A DNA stretch of 64,000 nucleotides. Source: Bacteroidaceae bacterium. Lineage in GTDB: Bacteria; Bacteroidota; Bacteroidia; Bacteroidales; Bacteroidaceae. The DNA is taken from positions 62,001 through 126,000 of the forward strand of contig JAFWXX010000005.1 in NCBI GenBank assembly GCA_017522915.1, given 5' to 3'. The notes under the pieces are model-generated. The model made no database searches. It worked only from the letters and a program-made list of their open reading frames with translations, and was not told where the DNA came from. Made by a program: the position numbers and the translations under genes. Of the stretch, positions 1 through 9,448 are shown piece after piece (position 1 is the stretch's first letter; each line of letters starts with the position of its first letter).

Positions 1-20
1 AATGTTTTCATACAAAATAA

Positions 21-44
21 GCCGGTCTTGCATGCAAGACCGGC
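21..44 (-). terminator. Intrinsic terminator after secG
   Basis: A perfect 24-base palindrome (12-bp arms starting GCCGGTCTTGCA) lies just beyond the secG stop. Read on the minus strand it is followed by TTATTTT, as expected of a Rho-independent terminator ending the secG operon. Confidence 0.8.
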
Positions 45-66
45 CTTTATGTGTTATAACACTCTG

Positions 67-408
67 TTACTGCTGTACTGGAGCTTCTGGTGCAGGAGCC
101 GCCGGAGCTTCCGGTGCTACGGGAGCAGTTTCCTCAACAGCAGGCATTGACTGCTCTGTTGAGTAGCCAACCTCAACCTGGCTTCTTGAAGGAATTGAAT
201 AAGCAGCCAGAATGCTTACTACTACCATCACGGCAGCAAGAGTCCATGTTGCCTTCTCAAGAAAATCCGTTGTCTTTCTCACACCCATAATCTGGTTAGA
301 TGAAGCAAAGCCTGATGCCAAGCCACCACCCTTAGAGTTCTGGATCAAAACAATCAGACACATCAGCACTGAAGCCAACACAATCAATGAAACGCAAAGC
401 AAATACAT
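67..408 (-). CDS. secG: Preprotein translocase subunit SecG
   Basis: Small integral-membrane subunit of the SecYEG translocon, which assists protein export across the inner membrane. The 113-residue product has an N-terminal membrane helix (residues about 1-22), the family motif IQNSKGGGLASGF after it, a second helix around residues 50-72, and a Pro/Ala/Glu-rich C-terminal tail ending in VQQ. Such tails are common in Bacteroidota SecG. It is the last gene of a four-gene minus-strand operon and starts 1 base after the preceding TPR gene stops. A strong palindromic terminator follows. The family call is secure from the motif, length and topology. Confidence 0.93.
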   Translation of the reverse strand: MYLLCVSLIVLASVLMCLIVLIQNSKGGGLASGFASSNQIMGVRKTTDFLEKATWTLAAVMVVVSILAAYSIPSRSQVEVGYSTEQSMPAVEETAPVAPEAPAAPAPEAPVQQ

Positions 409-409
409 A

Positions 410-1129
410 TTATTTTCTTTTTGTATGTTTTATTATTTTTTCTAAAAATCTTATTTGGTCTGCAAAGTAACGATTTTTATTCGGATATTCCAAACATAAT
501 CGTTTAATAATTTCAAGAGCCTTCTCATATTTGCCTTGCTTTATATAAATATTGGCAAGAGTCTCGGTAAAGAAGGAGGATTCCAGCGAAGTTTCAACCG
601 AGACTTCCTTCACTTCCGTTTCAACAGGTTCTGCATCACTCTTCAAATCAAGAACAATACGTTCATTATCTCCTGCCAGGAAGTCATCTATAAGGTCCTG
701 CCCACGCAAAGCAGGTACACTCTCTGGTTCCGGATTATCTGAATCTTTCTTAAGATATGCCGACACATAGTCCACTGCTGCCGCGCCCTCTGCCTCCAGC
801 GAGAAAGAGTCCTGCGGAAGAGTGCTTAGGAATGCGTCTATGAGAGACATTGTCCTGTCAACAGGAATATCATCCGAAGAGGAGTGCTCCACTTCGGGAC
901 TCCCGTATCCGGCCATGAGTTCGAACAGAGGCCACCTGCTCTTAAGGTAAAGTGCAGCCTTTCGAAGCTCCTTACCTAAATTTATATCATGCAAGAGATA
1001 AAGATTCTTGAGCATAAGCAGACGAGCCACATCGAAATATGGATATTTGCCCACAATAAGCCGCAGCTCATAGAGGGTATCCCTATTGAGCCTCTCCGGA
1101 TGGGATATATATACAGACAGCCTATCCAT
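410..1129 (-). CDS. TPR-containing hypothetical protein
   Basis: A 239-residue protein of unknown specific role. The C-terminal part (about residues 185-235) reads as a tetratricopeptide-type helical hairpin (IYIKQGKYEKALEIIKRL), suggesting protein-protein interaction. The middle is acidic and probably disordered (runs such as SSSDDIP and KKDSDNPEPE). No signal peptide is visible, so it is probably cytoplasmic. It sits between lptE (2-base gap) and secG (1-base gap), so it is co-transcribed with envelope export genes. I infer an accessory role in that context but cannot name a function. Confidence 0.85.
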   Translation of the reverse strand: MDRLSVYISHPERLNRDTLYELRLIVGKYPYFDVARLLMLKNLYLLHDINLGKELRKAALYLKSRWPLFELMAGYGSPEVEHSSSDDIPVDRTMSLIDAFLSTLPQDSFSLEAEGAAAVDYVSAYLKKDSDNPEPESVPALRGQDLIDDFLAGDNERIVLDLKSDAEPVETEVKEVSVETSLESSFFTETLANIYIKQGKYEKALEIIKRLCLEYPNKNRYFADQIRFLEKIIKHTKRK

Positions 1130-1131
1130 TT

Positions 1132-1665
1132 TTACCAGTTTGCGACAGCGGCATTGAAGATAGCTTCAACAATCTCTTCAATCATCTGGGTCACAAGGTC
1201 TTCCTGCACAGAATCGAGTGACTGCGTAGCATCGAAATCACGCGTTGAACTGAACTGGCGTTCAAAGTCCTCTTCGTGGTTGGTATTGTTTGTAAAACGG
1301 ACATTGACAGTCATCTTCAACTGCACCATTGCAGAGTAGCCGTCGGATGATATCGATTTGTTGAACTGGTCATATGCAACGATTTCTCCATCAAACTGAA
1401 GGTCACCGCCTCTTTCCACCTGCTGAAGCTTGGTCTGCTGCACAAACTTGTCGCTCAACGCCTCATTGAACATAGCCGCCATTGGACCCCATTGGTATGG
1501 AGCACGGTTCTGGAACGGAGTGAAAGATATGGTCTTCACTTTTGTATAGTCAATGGATGCACCTGAAAACTTGTATGTTACAGTACAGCCTACAAGCAGT
1601 ACTGCAGCCAAAACAAACAGAGGCAAGGCACACTTTGCCCTTGCCAAGAAATTACTCAATGCCAT
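1132..1665 (-). CDS. lptE: LptE-like LPS-assembly lipoprotein
   Basis: Predicted outer-membrane lipoprotein that would plug and stabilise the LptD lipopolysaccharide translocon. It has a hydrophobic signal segment (residues 13-26) followed by a lipobox LVGC with the lipidated Cys at residue 27. The mature part (FTPFQNRAPYQW, then an alternating beta-strand domain) and the length of 177 aa match Bacteroidota LptE-family proteins. The start overlaps the end of the upstream sigma-54 activator gene by 14 bases, implying translational coupling. A partner, lptD, lies at 27.4-30.1 kb in this window. The family call rests on overall pattern and operon context. Confidence 0.82.
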   Translation of the reverse strand: MALSNFLARAKCALPLFVLAAVLLVGCTVTYKFSGASIDYTKVKTISFTPFQNRAPYQWGPMAAMFNEALSDKFVQQTKLQQVERGGDLQFDGEIVAYDQFNKSISSDGYSAMVQLKMTVNVRFTNNTNHEEDFERQFSSTRDFDATQSLDSVQEDLVTQMIEEIVEAIFNAAVANW

Positions 1666-2872
1666 ACTCCTTTATTTTTCTGTATAACGTACGTTCCGAA
1701 ATATTAAGTTCCTTTGCCGCATTGCGACGTTTGCCCTTATTCCGTTCAAGAGCCATAAGTATCGTCCTTTTTTCGACATCATCAAGCGAGAGAGCCTCCT
1801 CTACATACTCATCCACCACACTCTCGGCATGAGTATAGTGAGGGGTTTGTGAATGTATATGCAGGGTCGGGTGCATAACAGGCTGGGCCGGCTGTACCGA
1901 ATCGTAATACTGCATATGCTCCTGGTTTTCATTGCCGGCTGAGCGAAGGTTCTCTATCTGTTGTTTCAGTTCTGTAATATCCCTGCGCATATCAAACAGG
2001 ACACTATACAATATCTCACGCTCGCTTTCAAAAGTCTTGCGTTCGCTATGCTGACCAGCGAACATAGGAAGATTGCTCTTCGGCTGCTCAGGCAAATAAC
2101 GGCTCATGACATCACCGTCAACTTTCCTGTTCAGTTCAAGTATGGATACCTGTTCGGCAACATTCTTCAGTTGACGGATATTTCCGGGCCAGCCATAGTT
2201 GAGAAGTGCCATTCGTGCACTCTCCTCCAGTTCTATTCTGGGTACATTGTATTTTGCAGCGAAATCCATACAGAATTTCTTGAAAAGGAGCACAACGTCG
2301 TCTCCTCTTCTGCGCAACGGCGGGACATTTATGGGCACCGTGTTAAGACGGTAATACAAATCTTCACGGAAACGTCCGTTCGCTATGGCATCGGGAAGAT
2401 TCACATTCGTAGCGCACACAATACGTACGTTTGTCTTTTCCACATCGGACGAACCGACACGGATAAACTCGCCGTTCTCAAGCACACGCAACAAGCGCGC
2501 CTGCGTAGGCATCGGAAGCTCAGCAACCTCGTCAAGAAAAATCGTTCCGCCGTTCGCCTCACTGAAATATCCTTTGCGTTCGCTCACTGCACCTGTAAAA
2601 GCACCTTTCACATGACCGAAAAGTTCTGAGTCTATCGTACCCTCAGGTATGGCACCGCAGTTGACAGCGATATATTTGCCATGCTTACGTACGCTGTTCG
2701 AATGTATTATCTTCGGGAAAAACTCTTTTCCCACACCGCTTTCACCTGTAATCAACACCGTGAGGTCGGTATGCGCTACCTGTATGGCAGTATCCACGGC
2801 CCTCAATAAATCGGGGTCGTTGCCTATAATTCCAAACTGAAGCTTAGCTTTCTGTACCTCTGCTGTATTCAT
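1652..2872 (-). CDS. Sigma-54-dependent transcriptional activator (no receiver domain)
   Basis: AAA+ enhancer-binding protein that would remodel RNA polymerase-sigma-54 closed complexes. The 406-aa protein begins directly with the AAA+ domain: Walker A GESGVGKE at residues 43-50, the sigma-54-contact loop GAFTGA at 90-95, Walker B GGTIFLDE at about 108-115, and RLNTVPINVPPLRRR further on. A linker of about 100 residues rich in His/Gln/Pro precedes a C-terminal Fis-type helix-turn-helix (RRNAAKELNISERTLYRKI). There is no N-terminal response-regulator, GAF or PAS domain, so activity is probably set by abundance or a trans-acting partner. It heads the lptE-TPR-secG operon. Confidence 0.93.
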   Translation of the reverse strand: MNTAEVQKAKLQFGIIGNDPDLLRAVDTAIQVAHTDLTVLITGESGVGKEFFPKIIHSNSVRKHGKYIAVNCGAIPEGTIDSELFGHVKGAFTGAVSERKGYFSEANGGTIFLDEVAELPMPTQARLLRVLENGEFIRVGSSDVEKTNVRIVCATNVNLPDAIANGRFREDLYYRLNTVPINVPPLRRRGDDVVLLFKKFCMDFAAKYNVPRIELEESARMALLNYGWPGNIRQLKNVAEQVSILELNRKVDGDVMSRYLPEQPKSNLPMFAGQHSERKTFESEREILYSVLFDMRRDITELKQQIENLRSAGNENQEHMQYYDSVQPAQPVMHPTLHIHSQTPHYTHAESVVDEYVEEALSLDDVEKRTILMALERNKGKRRNAAKELNISERTLYRKIKEYGIE

Positions 2873-2944
2873 AAAAAGTAATTTGCTGACAAAATTACTT
2901 ATTTAATCACAAAAACAAGCAATTCTGGCATAGTTTTTATATTC

Positions 2945-4798
2945 TTAGAACGGGAACAGAAGCGGAAGCACCAATATCATCACAATGCCGAGTATAACCT
3001 GCAACGGAAGACCGACCTTCACATAATCGGCAAAGCTGTATTGACCGGCAGGCATGACAAGCGCGTTTGGCGGAGTTGAGAAAGGAGATGCAAAACAGAG
3101 GCTGGCTCCCAGCGTTACTGCAAAAAGGAATGGTACCGGGCTCACTCCGACCTGCATGGCACTGCTCATTGCAATAGGAGCCATAAGTACAGCTGTTGCT
3201 GTGTTGCTTATAAACATAGTCATGAAAGAGGTTGTAAAATAGATTCCAGCCATAAGTATCATGGGTCCATAGCTTCCTAAGCTCGCCACCAAAGCATTGG
3301 ATATCCAGCTCGAAACACCGGTTTTCTCCAACGCCAGCGACATTGGCATCATGGCAGCAATAAGCACTATACTCTCCCAGTTAATCGTCTTGTACGCAGC
3401 TTCGACATTCCTGAAACATCCGGTAAGAACCATAAGCAGGCCGGCGACCATCACGGCCGTTACAGGAGCAATAGGAATAAAGTCAAATACCATGACTGCA
3501 ATCATGCCAAGCATTATGACGGCAGCTATGGGAGCCTTGTAGTCAAGCGTCACCTTTGCAGCCTCTTCAAGAGGACGGCCGACTACAATCCATTCGTTAT
3601 CCTCTTTTTCCAAATTAGCGATATTATCCCATGCACCTTGTACCAGAAGCACATCGCCAATGTGTATCGTTTCATCCGCAATGCCCTGAAGTATATATTT
3701 ATTCTTACGGCAGATTCCCAACACGCTTACGTTATACTTTGTACGGAACTCGACCTCACGGATAGTCTTGTTAACGACAGTAGAGGTTGACATAAGAACA
3801 ATTTCTGCTACACCGATATCATAGAAATCAAGACCGCTATTCTCTGCGCCTCCATTATCGGGAACCATGGCAAGGCCATATTTATCGATAAAAGCCTTGA
3901 CATTCCCTTCGCTGCCTGAGATATAGATTATGTCATCGACACGCAAAATGGTATCGGAATCCGCAGCCTGCTGTACCACATTCTTGCTCAACAACTTACG
4001 CTGTGAATGCTCGATATGCCTTACTTCAATTATATTCAGGCCGTAGTTGCGGCGTATATCAAGTTCTCCAATCATCTTGCCGACAACCGGGGAACCGGAT
4101 ACGACCTGTACTCTATGCAAGCTGTTGGCTATGCCATATTCCTTCACGAGTGTCTTCAGTGATTTTCCGCTGCTTGCACTTGTTCCGCTCAACGGTCCTT
4201 GCTTTGAAAGATAGCGTTTGCTCAGCGGCAGGAGCAGAAGCGCACCCACAACTGCACAGATAAGGCCTACAGGAAGGAAGGTGAAGAAGCCCAATCCTTC
4301 GAAGCCGTTCTTGACAAGCTCCGCATTGATGACAAGGTTCGGGGGTGTACCAATCAGCGTCATCATACCGCTCATGCTGCTTGCAAAAGCCAAAGGCATA
4401 AGCAGCCTTCCCGGATTCATCTTGACGCTCATAGCCATACTCACTACAATCGGTATCATGATAGCTACCGTTCCGGTATTGCTGACGAATGCTCCCATGA
4501 GGGATGTCACAGCCATAACCAGAAAGAAGAGCTTTGTCTCGCTATTTCCTGCAAATTTCATGAGTCTGGAGCTTATCATTTTGGCAAGGCCGGTCTGGAA
4601 TATAGCACCACCCACTACAAACAGACCTATCATCATTATGACTACAGAATTTGAGAAACCAGTAAGAGCCTCATCGGGAGTAAGTATTCCCAAAACTATC
4701 AGCGCAACAAGAGCGCAAAGGGCGACAATATCGGAGCGGACCTTCCCATTAATGAAAAAGCATACCGACAACAACAGCACAACAATCGTTTCAATCAT
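2945..4798 (-). CDS. SLC13-family permease with two TrkA-C domains
   Basis: Inner-membrane transporter of the SLC13/DASS (ArsB-NhaD) type, probably moving a divalent anion such as sulfate or a dicarboxylate with a cation. The substrate cannot be read from sequence. Hydrophobic helices fill residues 1-190 and about 425-617. Two regulatory RCK_C/TrkA-C domains sit between them (about 225-300 and 320-400). Conserved loops SNTGTVAIMIPI and GTPPNLVINAEL in the first half and SNTATAVLMAPIA and STPPNALVMP in the second show the inverted-repeat symmetry of the family. I use the internal Met (MIETIVVLLL) because the extra 14 upstream residues lie before the expected membrane helix. Confidence 0.9.
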   Translation of the reverse strand: MIETIVVLLLSVCFFINGKVRSDIVALCALVALIVLGILTPDEALTGFSNSVVIMMIGLFVVGGAIFQTGLAKMISSRLMKFAGNSETKLFFLVMAVTSLMGAFVSNTGTVAIMIPIVVSMAMSVKMNPGRLLMPLAFASSMSGMMTLIGTPPNLVINAELVKNGFEGLGFFTFLPVGLICAVVGALLLLPLSKRYLSKQGPLSGTSASSGKSLKTLVKEYGIANSLHRVQVVSGSPVVGKMIGELDIRRNYGLNIIEVRHIEHSQRKLLSKNVVQQAADSDTILRVDDIIYISGSEGNVKAFIDKYGLAMVPDNGGAENSGLDFYDIGVAEIVLMSTSTVVNKTIREVEFRTKYNVSVLGICRKNKYILQGIADETIHIGDVLLVQGAWDNIANLEKEDNEWIVVGRPLEEAAKVTLDYKAPIAAVIMLGMIAVMVFDFIPIAPVTAVMVAGLLMVLTGCFRNVEAAYKTINWESIVLIAAMMPMSLALEKTGVSSWISNALVASLGSYGPMILMAGIYFTTSFMTMFISNTATAVLMAPIAMSSAMQVGVSPVPFLFAVTLGASLCFASPFSTPPNALVMPAGQYSFADYVKVGLPLQVILGIVMILVLPLLFPF

Positions 4799-4915
4799 TT
4801 TCAAATGCAATTTTAGAAGCACAAAATTAACATTTTGCAATCCAAATTCAAAGCAGAACCAAGTTCTTTATAATATATTTTCAATTGATAAGAATATTTA
4901 TTATTCAAAAATGAG

Positions 4916-4923
4916 TATCTTCG
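4916..4923 (+). promoter_or_regulatory. Possible -7 element for the tamB-argF' operon
   Basis: TATCTTCG resembles the Bacteroidota -7 consensus TAnnTTTG and lies about 120 bases upstream of the first TTG codon of the large TamB-like ORF. No good -33 element is evident. It matters because it leaves room for transcription to start upstream of the predicted membrane anchor of that protein. Confidence 0.4.
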
Positions 4924-5038
4924 CAAAATAGTTGCGCTCCGCAAACAAAACACAAAAAAGACACTGCTTATAAAAGGGTTCAAATACATATTCATAACTC
5001 TGGCATCAATAGCGTCCGCACTTTATCTTTTATCGCTA

Positions 5039-8000
5039 TTGCTGAGGCTCGATGCTGTACAGCATCGTTTAGGCGAGTATGTGGCAGACGAGCTACGAAG
5101 CGCATACGGCATACCTTTGAAGATAGGAGGTCTAAGAATACGCCACTTTGACGAGATAATCATCAAAGACATTCTTCTGACCGACCCCGAAGGCGACACC
5201 ATAATGCATTCCGAGGAGGGAACTGCACACATTTCACCTCTGAAAATGTACAAAGGCGAGATACAAATCAACACATTGGCATTCGCCAGGCCCGACATCA
5301 GAATAAGCAAGGCAACACAAGGCGCACCGCTTAACATACAGTTCATAATAGACAACCTAAACAAAAACAAGAGCAGCAATAGCCAGAATATAAACCTGCG
5401 TATAAACCAATTCCTTGCATACGACGGCAGATTCCGATACGACATCCTTGATGCTGAAGAAAAGCACGAGGCTTTTGACAAGAATCATATTTATATAGAC
5501 AGCCTTGCATGCAATATATCAATAAGAAAACTTGACAAAGGACTGGCAGATATAACAATACGCTCTATTTCTGGACATGAGAAAAGCGGGCTCGGACTTA
5601 AAAAGCTAAGGACTAAAGCAAAATTGACAAAAGACAGCCTTGAGCTCCGCAGCATGGAAATCGTTATGCCCGGAAGCCATATTACATCCAACAGACTTAC
5701 TATAAAACCAAACACTGCCTCGCCTAAAAAGCCGGCAATCTCAGGAGACATAAAAAGCGGACGATTCTCTTTAGACGACCTGAAACCATTGTTAGGCAAG
5801 AACGGAACCGGCATCCCTGAAATGGCTTTCAACATCACTGGTGATGTTGATTCTGCAGAAAGCCGTACTGATGTATACCTGAGAACAGCAGACAACAGCA
5901 TTTCGCTTCATGCAACAGCCAATATAAAATCAATATACGAAAGCGACAAAAGGAGCTGCAGCATACAAATCAAGGAGTGTTCTGTTGCCGAGAACGGTTT
6001 CTACAACTTGCAATCCTTCATGAAGAGTGGAGATATTGCCTTGCTTAAGAGACTGGGGAGCAGCGACATTAGCGGTGAAGCACATATAGAAAACGGGACG
6101 ATAAACGGGAATGGACGTATTGCGTGTCAAGCAGGAGAACTTAAGGCAAGGATATTCTTTGACAAGAAGAAAGGTTTTTCCGTTATATCGGAAGGCAACA
6201 ATATCAAATTAGGCAGAATCACCGGAATACAAGAGCTTGAAAGCTGTAATATAGAAGCCAGAATCAACGGAAATACATTGAATTGGGGCAACACCACGGA
6301 GATTGGAGGAAGCATTACTGAACTTACAGCCAAAGGATACACCTATGCACCGATAGATTTCACATCAAGTATTGACAAGAACAGAATCAAGGCGCATATA
6401 ACAATAGAAGACCCCAACCTGAAAGGCACGTTCATTCTAAGTTACAAGCCAAACATGAACGACAGGGTGGACATCGACCTGAGAGTTGATTCAATAGCAC
6501 CAGGAAAACTCAACTTGACAAACAGCCCCGACAATACTATCTCTTTCACATTGGACGGAGAGTACAACAATTACGGGAACGGCAATTCGCGTATGAACGC
6601 GAAAATCCAAAACCTGATTGTCGATAATGGCGAGAAGAGAAACGAGGTAAGGAATATACACATACATGATGACAGGTCGGAAGAACAACATATTTTGCTG
6701 TTCAATTCCGACATTCTGGATTGCAATATCATCGGAGAGTTTGAATACAGCACATTGCTTAAAGGAGTACATGACATCTTTGCAGGGCATTTCATAAACA
6801 GGAGTAAAGAGAGCAACAGGATAGTACCAGGCAACAACAGCTATACTTTCAGGCTTGGCATAAAAAACTCTGGCATTCTGAATGAAATATTCAATCTGCC
6901 GGCAAGCATAAACGAATACTCTACCATTAAAGGAGAGTGCAGTGAAAAGGATGGTATTTTCAGAATCAACGCCGACATAAACAACGCATCAATCACCAAT
7001 GGCATCTACCGTTCGATAAAGCTTGACGGATATACCGACAATAACGAAATCACACTTGCCGTAGAGGCTGTAAAGCCAATTATACGCAACAAGAAGGATT
7101 TCAATTACAGCAATACCGATAACGATCTGGTAATAAAGCTGAACTCGCTATACAGCAACGATTCTATAACGAGCAAGGTCAAATGGGAAAACGGAAATAC
7201 AGGACGCAAAATAAAGGGTGCGTTAGGAGTAAATGCAGAAATAAGGCAAAGCCTTGAGGGAATCCCATACATATCGGCAATCATCAACCCCGACAGCATA
7301 ATACACAACGACAGTTTATGGTTCGTATCAGCAGGAAGCATTAAAGGAAATTTGAAAAGGATAGAGATTTCCGACATGAACCTCTACAATAAGAGCCAGA
7401 GCATCAAGATAAATGGAACCGCAGGAAAGAACGCCACAGATGTATTGCATATTGATGCCCGTAATATTGAAATTGCCACAATATTCGACCTCATTAATTT
7501 CAATAAGCTGGAGTTTAGCGGAAATGCTTCAGGAAAAGCAGATGTAACAAATGCACTTGGCAAACCTGATGTAAAAGGCTTGTTCAATATCGAACATTTC
7601 AGAATCAATTCTTGTCAAATGGGTACAGCTGAGGCCAATTTAGGATGGGACAGCCAAAGCAAAGCTATCTTGATAGACACCAATATTATAGGCAGCAACG
7701 GGACTTCTACCGTAAAAGGATTCCTATCTCAAGCAAACGACACAATTGAACTGAAAGTCGATGCCGATAACCTCAGAATCGGTTTTTTGAACAAATACCT
7801 CAAGTCGTTTGTTTCCGACTTGAAAGGCGAATGCAATGGGAAGACATACATACGTGGCAGCTGGCGTTTGATAGACCTTTACGGAGCACTCTCCCTGGAA
7901 TGCAGCACACGTGTAAAAGCAACAAACACTGTATATACGCTACAAAGCAATTCCGTAAATATGTCAAGCGGCAGAATATCATTAAACAATGCACAGCTTA

Positions 8001-9448
8001 CCGACACGTACGGCAACAAAGGAAGCATGGCCGGTTATGTAAGCCACGACAAGTTTTCTCACTGGGCCTGCGACTTCAACTTCACAACCGACAACATGCT
8101 GGTATATGACACACACGACTTCAATGATATGCCCTTCTACGGTACAGTATTTGCAACCGGCACAGCACGTATGACAAGCAACACCGACGGGCTGTTCCTG
8201 AGCGCAACATTGGAGAACGGAGCGAATTCCCGCATAATTTACAATTCGGGCGACGTCGGTGGTGTCCGGGACAACAGTTTCATAACGTTCACCGATAGCA
8301 GAAAGAAAGCAAACAGCATGGGAAAAGGAAAGGAGATTGACAAATACAGTTTCCTAAGCCGCCTGAACCTTGACTTTATGCTTGATATAAATGATAGGAT
8401 GCAGCTTAAGGTATATACAAACATGCAGTCGGACGATTATATCGACCTTTACGGTATTGGCCCTATACATGCTATATATGATGAACATGAAGGATTCTCA
8501 ATGAAAGGGAACCTGAACCTTGAACGTGGCGCATACAAGTTCACGATACAAGATATATTTCCCAAGGAATTCAGCATAACGAAAGGCAGCAAACTGCATT
8601 TCAACGGAGACCCGTTCAATGCACAGCTCGATTTAAGGACAAAGTATCTTGTACCGTCGGTTTCATTAAGCGACCTTGCTCCAGAGATAGCAAGACGAAA
8701 GAATGTAAAAGTAAATTGCTTGATGAATATTGGCGGGACACTTCAGGCACCATCACTCACCTTTGGCATTGAACTGCCCGAAGGCAGCGAAGAAGAGAAA
8801 GAGATACTGGCCAGCTCCATAAGCACGCCGGAACAGAGAAACATGCAGTTCATATATCTTCTTGGAATAGGAAAGTTCTATACCTACGACTATAATACAG
8901 CGCAGACAGGCGATTCCCAGTCTTCAACGGCAATGGAGTCTTTCATATCAAACACCCTCTCAGGGCAATTGAACAATATGCTTGGGCACATTATTGACAA
9001 TAACAATTGGGAGATATCCGGCAATTTCTCAACGAGCGAAAGAGGCTGGAATAGCATGGAGGTCGAAGGCATGCTGGCCGGAAGACTTCTGAATAACAGG
9101 CTGCTTATAAACGGGAACTTCGGCTACCGCGAAAATCCGATAGCCAGCAGCAATTTCGTGGGCAATTTCGAGGTACAATGGCTCATGACACCAAAAGGAA
9201 GCGTAAGCCTTAAAGCCTACAGCAAGACAAACGACCGCTATTTCTCAAAGACCAACCTCACGACACAAGGTGCAGGCATAATCCTGCGCCACGACTTCAA
9301 CAGCTGGAACTGGTGGAGAAAGAAGAAAGGAACAAAAAAAGAGGAAAAGAAGAAGGAGAAGAAGAATAAAAAAGAAGAGAGCAAGAAGGTTGCAGGAACA
9401 ACCCCGGCTAAGCAAGAGAACGAACAATCCTTATATATATTAAAATAA
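5039..9448 (+). CDS. tamB: TamB-like translocation/assembly protein (DUF490); true start upstream
   Basis: Very long (about 1470-1500 aa) AsmA/TamB-type bridge protein, expected to span the periplasm as an extended beta-groove carrying phospholipids or helping outer-membrane protein assembly. The C-terminal 400 residues carry the TamB domain (YDEHEGFSMKGNLNLERG, then FNAQLDLRTKYLV, then the GNFEVQWLMTPKGSVSLKAY barrel-like end). The coordinate given is the first canonical start codon (TTG), but the same frame is open from 4892. It encodes KGFKYIFITLASIASALYLL immediately upstream, an obvious membrane anchor, with no ATG, GTG or TTG. The start is therefore probably non-canonical (for example CTG at 4964) or there is a frameshift. 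The C-terminus has an unusual Lys/Glu-rich tail. It overlaps argF' by one base. Confidence 0.88.
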   Translation: MLRLDAVQHRLGEYVADELRSAYGIPLKIGGLRIRHFDEIIIKDILLTDPEGDTIMHSEEGTAHISPLKMYKGEIQINTLAFARPDIRISKATQGAPLNIQFIIDNLNKNKSSNSQNINLRINQFLAYDGRFRYDILDAEEKHEAFDKNHIYIDSLACNISIRKLDKGLADITIRSISGHEKSGLGLKKLRTKAKLTKDSLELRSMEIVMPGSHITSNRLTIKPNTASPKKPAISGDIKSGRFSLDDLKPLLGKNGTGIPEMAFNITGDVDSAESRTDVYLRTADNSISLHATANIKSIYESDKRSCSIQIKECSVAENGFYNLQSFMKSGDIALLKRLGSSDISGEAHIENGTINGNGRIACQAGELKARIFFDKKKGFSVISEGNNIKLGRITGIQELESCNIEARINGNTLNWGNTTEIGGSITELTAKGYTYAPIDFTSSIDKNRIKAHITIEDPNLKGTFILSYKPNMNDRVDIDLRVDSIAPGKLNLTNSPDNTISFTLDGEYNNYGNGNSRMNAKIQNLIVDNGEKRNEVRNIHIHDDRSEEQHILLFNSDILDCNIIGEFEYSTLLKGVHDIFAGHFINRSKESNRIVPGNNSYTFRLGIKNSGILNEIFNLPASINEYSTIKGECSEKDGIFRINADINNASITNGIYRSIKLDGYTDNNEITLAVEAVKPIIRNKKDFNYSNTDNDLVIKLNSLYSNDSITSKVKWENGNTGRKIKGALGVNAEIRQSLEGIPYISAIINPDSIIHNDSLWFVSAGSIKGNLKRIEISDMNLYNKSQSIKINGTAGKNATDVLHIDARNIEIATIFDLINFNKLEFSGNASGKADVTNALGKPDVKGLFNIEHFRINSCQMGTAEANLGWDSQSKAILIDTNIIGSNGTSTVKGFLSQANDTIELKVDADNLRIGFLNKYLKSFVSDLKGECNGKTYIRGSWRLIDLYGALSLECSTRVKATNTVYTLQSNSVNMSSGRISLNNAQLTDTYGNKGSMAGYVSHDKFSHWACDFNFTTDNMLVYDTHDFNDMPFYGTVFATGTARMTSNTDGLFLSATLENGANSRIIYNSGDVGGVRDNSFITFTDSRKKANSMGKGKEIDKYSFLSRLNLDFMLDINDRMQLKVYTNMQSDDYIDLYGIGPIHAIYDEHEGFSMKGNLNLERGAYKFTIQDIFPKEFSITKGSKLHFNGDPFNAQLDLRTKYLVPSVSLSDLAPEIARRKNVKVNCLMNIGGTLQAPSLTFGIELPEGSEEEKEILASSISTPEQRNMQFIYLLGIGKFYTYDYNTAQTGDSQSSTAMESFISNTLSGQLNNMLGHIIDNNNWEISGNFSTSERGWNSMEVEGMLAGRLLNNRLLINGNFGYRENPIASSNFVGNFEVQWLMTPKGSVSLKAYSKTNDRYFSKTNLTTQGAGIILRHDFNSWNWWRKKKGTKKEEKKKEKKNKKEESKKVAGTTPAKQENEQSLYILK

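Noticed and set aside
4813..4995. 60-codon minus-strand frame in the SLC13/tamB gap
   Set aside because: No family and it overlaps the coding extension of the TamB-like frame.
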